Source of the DNA: Dunaliella salina | Lineage: Eukaryota > Chlorophyta > Chlorophyceae > Chlamydomonadales > Dunaliellaceae | Reading direction: 5' to 3' | Length of the DNA: 51,941 nt | Assembly (NCBI GenBank): GCA_002284615.2 | Contig: MU070153.1 | Span: 59,750-111,690, forward strand | In this document: one piece after another, positions 45,501 to 51,941 of the stretch | How the letters are laid out: the number at the start of each line of letters is the position of its first letter | Numbering within the stretch: position 1 is the first letter of the stretch | Translations under genes and position numbers: made by a program | Notes under the pieces: model-generated | The model's database searches: none | The model's input: the letters and a program-made list of their open reading frames with translations, nothing else | Told to the model about the DNA's origin: nothing

Positions 45501-47430
45501 AGAGGGTAGAGTCTGCCGTGGGTGTTGAAAGGTTAGGCTCGCTTTGTTGTGCTTCAAACTTGAGCAAACACTCTTTGAATTTAGGCCACGTCTCCTGTAA
45601 ATCCTCTGACTCCCAAGAGGGTTTCCAAGTGACCCTCCAGAGTTCTTGCGTAGTCTGTCGCTCTCTATCAGTTTTTTGGGCATCATTTAGGCTTGCACAG
45701 GCGGGGCATGCCCATGTGTTAGCCGTTGCAATTTCTTGTCTTTGCTCATCCGAGTAGCATCCAAGTTCCTTCATGCATTCCCAATGGTACGTCCGGTGGC
45801 ACACATCANAAATATACATATCAGGAAATGNAGGATCNAAAGTTTCTGTTTCATAACTATGATGGTAATTGCATATTTGGCAGCANGCACACTCAATATC
45901 AGTGCGAGCAGCAGGTGAGATATTTTCATGTACAAGGTTAGCTTGTTTGAACAGTGGCAGGGCCCATTTTTCAATGATNATGGGTGCGTAATGGGTATGG
46001 NATTGTACTTGAAGGTGGGTGGGGGAGTTTGGTTGCTCTTTCTTGTTNTCTGCATATATTCTCCAATCATCTATGTGGGTAATATCTAAATCATGATAGA
46101 AGATAGAACTGATAGCATGGCTAGCAGTAGTNTCTTTAGCAAGTTTCTCGGCTGTCTCTCTNCTATAGTTCCAGATTTTTGGGCCTTGGGAAGGCGAGCG
46201 TAGAGAGTGGATGGCTGGGGAAACGATCTCTCTGTCTGTGTGGAGCAATTGTTGCCTCTTCTTTCTGGGTCCGTTTGTTTGAGTGTCTCGGCAGTGTGGA
46301 ATATGAGTTTGTGTCTGAGCATTAAAACAATTACCTGTCTGGTGTTGGTGGTTAGTGCTTGGGGTGTTGGACCGTGTAGGGGTATGGTGAGCGGTGCTTA
46401 GGCATCCATGTGAGCTGCTATTATTTGGGGTATCCTGGCTGAATTGGGACATGAAAGAAGGGGTATTTCTCAAAGCTGAACGCGTGCGTTTGCTGGGTNG
46501 CCCTTCAACAGTAGTATTTAGTATGGCCAGATCCTGGGTATTCAAACTTGTAGTGAGTCTGCCTGTAGACTGGTGGAGTATTTGTGTGGGTGTAATGCTG
46601 AGTGTAGCANTGGAGCGAGATCTTTTGCTGAGAGGCTCCTCAGGTGATTGCATTTCCATGGCATCTGCGACAGGTTGTGTTCCAGGGGAATTTATAAGTG
46701 AGGGGTGATTGACTGTACGCCTGAGTCGGCGTCCGGTGTGTTCATGGGTGTAATAAGATTTGGAGCGGGGCTGTGGTGGTGGCACTGCTTGAGTGGGAGG
46801 GATGAGGCTGTGTTGGGGGTTTGATCGTGGGTTAACCTGGGTGTGGGAAGGTTGTTCCCCACCCATGCTGGTGTTGGTAAGACCGCTCACATGTGTGTTG
46901 TTGATACAACGGTAAGCTGGAAGGGTATTTACTTCCGTGCTTTTGTAGGCAATGATCTTTTGGATTGAGGATGTGTTCAATTCTTGCTGTGGGGCAAGGT
47001 TGACAAGAGCTGCCAGCCTGTTAAGTGCAATTTTACATTTGTTGTTCACCTTGGGGTGTTTAGCCTGAAGTTGAGAGACTGAGATGATGTGAGTTTTGCG
47101 ACGAGATGTAAGCTCATGTATCCCGCTGATTCCCATATTTAGCAGAGGTTGCATAATGCAGGTGATGAGAGTAGCGAGGTTATGAGGGGGTGGTTTGTGC
47201 AGGGTGAGGGCTTCACAAATATGCTCTAGTTCCTCCTTGAACACGCTTGTGCCATTTTTCATGAGATGGAGCTTGCTGGAATGGATGCTAGTTAGCTGGC
47301 GAGCGCGCATGTTATAGTTGAGCTGACGTTTAATGTGCAGATTTGTTCCTTTTCGATTGGTTTCAAAATCAGCAATGTTTTCTGGTATTTGAAAGCTGTA
47401 CATGTAACCCTCAAAAAGCAGACCAATTTT
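42504..47430 (-). mobile_element. Family A retroelement A7, longest copy
   Basis: The element contains the 1590-codon ORF and, after the stop, a ~110-bp tail with gtggagtgggcacacggctc-type sequence, the hairpin (ctccctacatcaatt / tacgtaggcagag) and a CTTTTC tract ending at about 42504. The 5' end is not defined; B2 sequence begins about 50 bp upstream of the ATG. I found no target-site duplication by eye. Confidence 0.8.
42631..47403 (-). CDS. RT-less retroelement protein: PHD, PCIF1-like domain, RNase H, CCHC, RLE
   Basis: The ATG at 47403 opens 1590 codons with about 15 ambiguous ones from single N. Residues 1-180 are unknown; 180-440 are Ser/Thr/Pro/Gln-rich. A C4HC3 PHD finger lies at about 500-567 (CQIC, DVCH, HWEC, WACPAC). 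Residues 836-960 match the PCIF1-type N6-adenine methyltransferase fold, with CHPIYDEEIM at 865-874 in the place of NPPF and FMFLPAW at 895-901. RNase H follows with D1062, E1104, D1122, D1181. The knuckle is C1324, C1329, H1337, C1342. The PD-(D/E)XK endonuclease has D1423 (SRPD) and E1478-x-K1480 (IEIK). No RT motif is present. RLE would nick target DNA; RNase H would remove RNA template. Role of the methyltransferase-like part is unknown. Confidence 0.85.
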   Translation of the reverse strand: MYSFQIPENIADFETNRKGTNLHIKRQLNYNMRARQLTSIHSSKLHLMKNGTSVFKEELEHICEALTLHKPPPHNLATLITCIMQPLLNMGISGIHELTSRRKTHIISVSQLQAKHPKVNNKCKIALNRLAALVNLAPQQELNTSSIQKIIAYKSTEVNTLPAYRCINNTHVSGLTNTSMGGEQPSHTQVNPRSNPQHSLIPPTQAVPPPQPRSKSYYTHEHTGRRLRRTVNHPSLINSPGTQPVADAMEMQSPEEPLSKRSRSXATLSITPTQILHQSTGRLTTSLNTQDLAILNTTVEGXPSKRTRSALRNTPSFMSQFSQDTPNNSSSHGCLSTAHHTPTRSNTPSTNHQHQTGNCFNAQTQTHIPHCRDTQTNGPRKKRQQLLHTDREIVSPAIHSLRSPSQGPKIWNYXRETAEKLAKXTTASHAISSIFYHDLDITHIDDWRIYAXNKKEQPNSPTHLQVQXHTHYAPXIIEKWALPLFKQANLVHENISPAARTDIECXCCQICNYHHSYETETXDPXFPDMYIXDVCHRTYHWECMKELGCYSDEQRQEIATANTWACPACASLNDAQKTDRERQTTQELWRVTWKPSWESEDLQETWPKFKECLLKFEAQQSEPNLSTPTADSTLSNLERQGFEKPTETSVWQQKLDTELRNKISFDTNPTNPQADIKPTSSCXYWLXEVDLVKYTDKQPSHPISPDTGSHSRSSPTPTPLILPIIFKTHMACIYNTQGKCVGMISPNRFQILYRAFYGAKLAGMHEKMTPPPGSFATELQGLLTRKSMLQRKYSSKKIKDSFSRALPTHIHTAFQNWALVTQEKMASPLDHNPQYQNYWSADXRDTLFGAMHNAFSSKFSGFSVCHPIYDEEIMTQALQHAIYSAILNTQATATFMFLPAWNKNMITNPYXKLVTAYPHLCYNLGTIPRKTLVYSAPQSCPNQEIPLPQHTWDLCIFAVWNTAARVHLNNHNKDWLQGLKGDLXEATQWKLTNVSSHPVLNPMHAHMPGFNKLKRLPFDKQHVSKHPRNLHSSTQDTDFVPSQSRTPLTLKVADWRTWAYTDGSCLVHNGKQEIGAGVYCPSTDSKNFVDPNGAGITKTITRAELAAIAAAIITKNADIASDSLTSFNQIRKQLLYPERHLRHIQGDVLTMISTLIRDFHTTIRIYKVKSHAGIAGNECADAIAKHQAKQAQNCVADTEIPVAGPGGNPFTNIFWIAKEERVHAAGRSTGPPPAPKLTYLPNLQDALKSHMHSKHKLGYANARTGYYSYYQNLLPQVDKKISNAFRHLPNISIPMKRTILQYRTGTLYNQKHAIRFKRSSDPMCPLPGCHHLDSALHMLSGCQNHIISNMKTERHNIAGRMITKALSKSPVGAGLVYTDIGSDFKLAQHNLQLPTHASNRTIPAHFFPCNLQGRKRLNISRPDAILITPFNAKPTSHNVSSIQTQHLLRRSMRGTTRIRSGRQPHELYANERHVHLIEIKFCEDTRPEHQLKAAKQQHADLCKLIHAKVVTIHPILMGVGGSIYTEHTLKQFKQLGLDHHRATKLAQQLHAHSVQYAHKLVTTRRAIENKNSSHSQVLEPGASSNPPDPH

Positions 47431-47455
47431 ATCAACACTGAAGATAAACCTCTAT

Positions 47456-48201
47456 AATGGCAAACATGCCAGGCGCTTCAGTGGCCAACCGGGGCCTGCT
47501 CTTTGCCCTCTTTCTGGTGCACCTGACTGCACCTCCCACACGCTACTCAGGTGCACCCACCCACGCAAAAATAGAATGAACATAAATCGTTACCATCAAG
47601 CACTTAGCATTTGTGATGATGCAATCAGCAAAGGAGGCTTTGGACATCGCATTGTTAGGATGGGTGCATGCAGTAGGCTGCGCTCCCTATTCTTTTTTCC
47701 TTTAAAGATGGAAATTCCTGCTGGTGTCCAACAAAACGTTCCACACCCAAGTGTTCCCATCTGAACAGCCACCACATATGCAACTCAGTCGCCCTGATGG
47801 TATGCTTCTACCTCTTGAAGGCAGAGACTCCACCCACCACCCAAGAGGCATGGATCCCAGAGACAGAGATGTACGTTCGCTGAGCTGGATTATTGCTCTG
47901 ACACCTAGGCTACACAAACTCCCCTCACTGTACAAAATCAGCACAAATACACTATTGAGAGCCTCCGCACGCAAATTTTTTGGGGTACACACCGCAACAA
48001 CCAGATCGCATCACACATCAATCTAATCGGAGTAACCAGAATCATTTACTATCCGGACACAATCGGTCTTCCACAAACATGGTTTAATCAAAGACAAAGC
48101 CCACAAAATTGCAACTCAACTCCACATTATGCTGTCAAGACATTCACAAAAAATAACAACACCAAACATAGCATTCAATTCAACAGCCCAAGGAATGGGG
48201 G

Positions 48202-48244
<43 letters not shown>

Positions 48245-48250
48245 GCGTGA
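47456..48250 (+). pseudogene. Element B2: post-CCHC region and RLE of a related retroelement
   Basis: 47576-47760 reads RYHQALSICDDAISKGGFGHR, matching the ITKALSK region after CCHC in family A. LSRPDGMLLPLEGRD at about 47790 and a RDVRFAELDYCSDT-like piece give the RPD and ExK-like motifs (here ELD, so the lysine is lost). A later frame reads LIGVTRIIYYPDTIGLPQTW and KIATQLH, matching ILMGVGGSIYTEH and KLAQQLH of A7. Frameshifts and a poly-G run interrupt it. Confidence 0.7.
48205..48242 (+). repeat. Poly-G run (38 G)
   Basis: Pure G inside B2. Length may be unreliable. Confidence 0.9.
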
Positions 48251-48449
48251 CTGGCTGCTCACAGGAGAAATGCACACATGGACGGATGGCCAACAATCCG
48301 CCGGACCCAGACCCACATTAGCTTGGTTGATCAAAGCTTGCCTCAGTTGGTGGGACTCACTGTAAGTGTCAGTGCTGACTGTAGGCTGTAGGTCCTTTCC
48401 TCACTGCATGCTGGTTGATTTCCTTATGTTTTCCTTCTGTGGGCTATTA

Positions 48450-48620
48450 CCTGTTCGCATCCAGGTCACCACAGCCAGGTATTTCCAGTAGCCTTCCAGA
48501 TCCCCACGACCCTTTCCTGTCCTGCAACACAGTAACAGACGCACGCGGCTCGTTGGACCCAGTGCGTCTCCGATTCCTCAACTGATGTTGGAGAGCATTG
48601 AGGTGTGGGGTTAGATATCA
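48450..48620 (+). repeat. Diverged A/B-type 3' end
   Basis: cacagccaggtatttccagt, agccttccagatccccac, cacgcggctcgttggaccc and gcgtctccgattcctcaactgatgttgg follow the order of the A 3' coding end and tail. Probably the tail of B2. Confidence 0.6.
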
Positions 48621-48702
48621 GGTTGACTGACAGACTGACTCTCAAAAGCAAGATCTCCGGCTAGCCCGCAGTCACCCAATCTAAAGACTTTGCGTGAACG
48701 AA

Positions 48703-49662
48703 TTATAGTTTGAAACTAGATTTAAAAACTGTTTGAATTTCTATCAAATTTGCAAGAAGCATTGATGGATTATGGTGTAATTGAATAATAATTTGGGGAT
48801 TGAGAGTGTTATCTCTTGTATTGCTATTTAGATAAGAAATCTTGAAGGCAGTGAAGGGGGGTAAATTCCTTTGGGAGCGCAAGTTGACGGGAGCTTCCTT
48901 GAGGGAGTCCAGTAATTTCCAGACTCCCTGGAATTTTTTAATGGCAAAAGCGTGGTGATGGCTGCGGCATAGGAAAGCATTACAGNCGTGCTGACGATCA
49001 TGAAGGTCAAGAGAGTCTGAGATGTGGTTGCTGGTACTATGACCAAAAGATGCGATTTCAGTTTGTTGAAGGTTGTTGTTAAGCATCCATTGACCAGGGG
49101 CATTGTCAGAGAAGCCTGCGCCTGGTTCATAGGCATAGAGCCATCCCAAGGTAGGGTCATTCCTGTGTTGGATGTAAATAAAATTTTCCAGAGGCTTTGG
49201 TGTGACTATGCATGCTCCAAAAACATTGTTTATAGTGTGTACTTGGCAGTGATAGCTAGTGTGATCTTGTTGCTCAAAATACAAATTATTTGGGCATGGG
49301 GGCATACCCAACTGCATCATATGGCTGTTATGCAAGTGCTCATGAGTCACATGGCAGGTGCTGTCGTCAGGAACAGCATACCTTGTAGAGGGTTGAGGCC
49401 CTTGATGCCATTTTTGCGCAAGCATCCAGTGTGGAATGTGGTCCAGCAATCTCCAAAGGAGGGTCAGGAGGATCCTGAAGAAGCAGGAGGGAGGTTCATG
49501 GGCACAGGGAGGTTGTGGGAGCTGCTCAGTGTATTTTTCACTATCATTTGGGCTGGGGGCCATGCCCAGTTGCATCATGTCATTGTGGACTGTGTTTTTG
49601 CCGGTATCAGAAGGAAATGTAACATCAGAAGCCCCCTCGTTAGAAAGGTGTGTCGGCAACAT
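48703..49662 (-). CDS. Josephin-like cysteine protease ORF, probably transposon-borne
   Basis: Open for 319 codons with one ambiguous residue. SYHCQVHTINNVFG around C139 fits the Josephin C-x-x-H-x-(L/I)-N-N signature. HHHAFAIKK at H235-237 and VWKLLDSL with D252 fit the catalytic His and Asp/Asn region. Josephins (ataxin-3 group) cleave ubiquitin chains. Upstream, MMQLGM occurs twice (about residues 29 and 115), an internal duplication. The ORF lies on the same strand as A7, about 1.3 kb upstream, with B2 between. It could be a first ORF of family A or belong to another element. No intron signal is seen and flanks are repetitive, so a mobile origin is likely but not shown. Confidence 0.62.
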   Translation of the reverse strand: MLPTHLSNEGASDVTFPSDTGKNTVHNDMMQLGMAPSPNDSEKYTEQLPQPPCAHEPPSCFFRILLTLLWRLLDHIPHWMLAQKWHQGPQPSTRYAVPDDSTCHVTHEHLHNSHMMQLGMPPCPNNLYFEQQDHTSYHCQVHTINNVFGACIVTPKPLENFIYIQHRNDPTLGWLYAYEPGAGFSDNAPGQWMLNNNLQQTEIASFGHSTSNHISDSLDLHDRQHXCNAFLCRSHHHAFAIKKFQGVWKLLDSLKEAPVNLRSQRNLPPFTAFKISYLNSNTRDNTLNPQIIIQLHHNPSMLLANLIEIQTVFKSSFKL

Positions 49663-50486
49663 GCAATTTATGGGAAAATTGCCGAAGTGCTAAAATTTGG
49701 AAAAATTTTGCCACAGGTTCCCCCCTCCCTTCCAGGAAGGTAAATTTTTGAAAGGGGGGTTATGGCTGGTAGGGGTAGGTTTTGGGGCAGTAGGAGAGTA
49801 GCAGGCCTGCCCCCTAGGGTGCGGAGATGGATGCTTTCATGATGGTGCAGAATGCGGAGTGTGCTGCCTTCCGTTTCGCCGGTCTTCCTTTGATGTGCTT
49901 TGCTGCATGCATAAGGAGCAGGATTGTGGAGTTAACTTTGGCCTTGCGTGTTGGAGCTTGGACATGGAAATGGATGTGCACAGCTGCCAGAAGAAAGGAA
50001 GCCTTGTGCTTTTGGGCTTGTGCGTTTCTGCTGCATTTGTGCTTAGGATTGGCATTACAGGAAGATTTGCTAGTATGTAAGTGGCATGGGTTGCCCATGC
50101 ATGTGTGGGGCCGTGTGGGAGTAGATGAGTCTACAGTAACCCTGCTGGCTCGTGTGGCCCTGTCTTCGTTGTCCAAGACTGAAATCACCTTACAGGATAA
50201 CTTTGTCCTTGTATTCCAGCTTTTTTGTGCATCCTTTTGGACTTCTTACCCACTCTCTGTGCGACAATACTTCTTTGAGTTAGTCAAGCACTGATTACTA
50301 TCATGGAGTTAGCTCTGCGGATGTGTCTTTCGGTGCAGAGAAAAATTCATGAAACTGTTTCTTGACTGATGTTTTGTTTTTTTGCTTGGGTGGCTTCTTT
50401 CAGCAAGCCAAGCAGGAGCTTCGACCTTCCTCCAGATCCGCTCTCGCCCATTCTGTTAACTTGTGTGATGAAGCGGACTCACGGCT
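49663..50486. other. No gene firmly recognised
   Basis: Overlapping open frames exist on both strands (plus 49827-50294, minus 50188-49814). The minus frame is Lys/His/Cys-rich and could extend the Josephin unit upstream, but no motif supports either. Confidence 0.35.
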
Positions 50487-50560
50487 ATTAGTAGCCAGTG
50501 TGCCTCCTTCATTGGTGTATGGAGACTTTTTTCTGCCCACATTTCCTCCTCTCTTGTTCT
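50487..50560 (+). repeat. Third tail type (A-like)
   Basis: agccagtgtgcctccttc, attggtgtatggagac, ttttttctgcccacat and a CCTCCTCTC tract follow the order of the A tail with a changed stem. Confidence 0.5.
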
Positions 50561-50586
50561 CTTCTTGACCCCGTAGAATCAAGGAA

Positions 50587-50718
50587 TATAGGTATGGAAG
50601 TTCCTGCAAGTGTCTACAGAGACATACCAATATAGGTATGGAAGTTCCTGCAAGTGTCTACGGAGACATACCAATATAGGTATGGAAGTTCCTGCAAGTG
50701 TCTACGGAGATATACCAA
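50587..50718 (+). repeat. 44-bp tandem repeat, three copies
   Basis: Unit ggtatggaagttcctgcaag plus tgtctacggagacatacca starts at 50591, 50635 and 50679. It lies at the start of B3; one frame reads MEVPASVYGDIP, like the linker before RPD in B1 and B2. Confidence 0.93.
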
Positions 50719-51115
50719 GCTGGCCGTGTTATATATGAAAAACCCAAGGGCGCAAAAAGCTGGGAGACGGATTCATCTCATTGAACAGAAATTCTGCCCT
50801 GACACTGAACCAGGACAAAATTCTCATCATTTGCTGGAGATAAGCATACCAGTTGAGCTGAAACACAAAAATTCTAAGAGGGACAAACTGCCATAACAGA
50901 GCGACTTTTCACATACATCTGTCAGGCACTATCTACAACCAGCTCATTGAAGATGCCCTCCGTGAACTCGGCTTACCTAAGGTAAAAGTACAATTCTACA
51001 GCAACCGGCGTTCGTTTGACGTATTTGCCCTCAACTGTGAATAAATTAATGAAAGAAAGGTGACTGCAACACTCCTTTCCTCAACCACCAAAAACGGCAT
51101 CAAACTGGTCCTAAA
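50719..51115 (+). pseudogene. Element B3: RLE end of a related retroelement
   Basis: GRRIHLIEQKFCPDTEPGQ at about 50765-50820 matches the IEIK region of A7 (here E-Q-K). Another frame at about 50915-50985 reads LSGTIYNQLIEDALRELGL, matching the GSIYTEHTLKQFKQLGL helix. Frameshifts separate them and no tail was recognised. Confidence 0.62.
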
Positions 51116-51941
51116 CTAATTCAGGCGTGGCATTGTTTGGCGCAGGAAGCGCATGGTGGCTCCATGATGCGCATAGAGATATTGCTGAATGTCCTCAAAG
51201 GGCCTGACCATGTCAACATCTTCCAGCATTAACATCCCCTTAGCCATGAATTTGCCCACTGAGGACCAGTGGCCTTTTGCGGTATCTTCTGGCATGACTG
51301 AGATGTGGGTGCCTACGAGGAAAAGATGAAATGCACACTTTAATGTTGTGATCTTTCGTCTGGAATTATGTGTGATCCCGATTTACATCCATTTTCCAGA
51401 GAGGGTCAACCATTGTTGCTGTCCCTCCCAAGTTTTTCTGGGTGTGCTTAAGCCATTTTTCACTTCACTTATTTTTGCATCTAAAACCACCACGTGGTAT
51501 GAAGACAACCTGCAAGAAGGAGGTTGACCTTTTTTGGCACCCAGGCGAACATGAGGTTATAGGTGCCAATTTGCCAGTTTGGGACCATGCAAACAACCGG
51601 CAAGCCCCAGATCACCCCTTCTGGTAACACAACCCTCCAAATCTGATAACTTCCTGCACCAAATAAGGTGTATTTTGGTGTTTTTGGAGCGTCGTTCCCA
51701 AAATATGGCAGTGCATACAAGTGAAAAGACTCGGTGGTTGGTGTTTCGTTCCAATTTTTACTATTTTCCATAAAAAAGGTTGACCCCTGTAAGCTTTAAC
51801 GCATTGTATTTTAGCACATAGGGTGACATACAATTTAAGCACGTGCCTGGATAGCTGGTAATGTCAGCTACTTGTTGACAAACAAGTGCTCGTGCAACAC
51901 CTCAGAGCTCAGAGGGTTTCTCCAAACACAGTGCGCACACA
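51116..51941. other. No gene recognised
   Basis: Short anonymous frames only. 51480-51550 weakly resembles family D (gttgaccttttttggcaccc). Confidence 0.35.

Noticed and set aside
49200..49260. OTU or Ulp1 protease instead of Josephin
   Set aside because: The C-x-x-H-x-I-N-N context and the HAFAIKK / WKLLDSL pair fit Josephin better; no D-G-x-C or Ulp1-type Q...C order is seen.

Overview
The window looks like nuclear DNA of a eukaryote with a repeat-rich, intron-rich genome. The evidence is long (AC)n/(GT)n microsatellites, two runs of N, many isolated single N inside repeats, GT-AG (and one GC-AG) splice sites, and non-LTR retroelements of the restriction-like-endonuclease (RLE) type that carry an RNase H. 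Elements joining RLE and RNase H are known from green algae (the Dualen/RandI group of Chlamydomonas). A chlorophyte such as a Dunaliella-like alga would fit, but this is inference and no marker gene proves it. There is no prokaryotic operon, rRNA, tRNA or CRISPR.

Layout. (1) 1-8.2 kb is a nest of retroelements. A minus-strand reverse transcriptase (RT) fragment runs off the left edge. A 5'-truncated plus-strand copy of 'family A' starts at about 429 and ends inside a diverged minus-strand relative, A-prime. About 2.1 kb of this arrangement is repeated in tandem. (2) 8.2-31 kb holds what I reconstruct as one host gene on the minus strand, with ten or eleven exons between 30933 and 10606. Six consecutive exons (25728 to 22411) and the last three (14898 to 10606) join without phase conflict. 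The product looks like a BAR-domain membrane-curvature protein. Its introns carry many minisatellites, tail-only retroelement copies and a decayed family A insertion (26.35-28.49 kb). (3) 31-41 kb is mostly non-coding: a dispersed ~250-bp repeat, short A copies, a 1-kb A fragment on the minus strand, an acidic ORF of unknown function, and two fields of short inverted-orientation motifs (GCGGTTGAA and CCTGATTCAG). (4) 41-51.1 kb holds the best preserved element, A7 (ORF 47403-42631, 1590 aa), flanked by plus-strand fragments of related RLE elements (B1, B2, B3) and a minus-strand ORF with a Josephin-like cysteine protease signature.

The most unusual object is the family A ORF. Its order is a disordered N-terminal part, a PHD finger, a domain resembling the PCIF1-type N6-adenine methyltransferase, RNase H, a CCHC knuckle and a PD-(D/E)XK RLE. 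No RT motifs are visible; the methyltransferase-like domain sits where RT would be expected. The NPPF-type catalytic motif is replaced by CHP-x-Y in both A and its diverged relative. All families end in a short tail predicted to fold into a hairpin followed by a pyrimidine tract, and many copies are severely 5'-truncated, as expected from target-primed reverse transcription. I suggest family A is mobilised in trans by RT-bearing relatives such as the fragment at the left edge. That is a hypothesis, not something the sequence proves.
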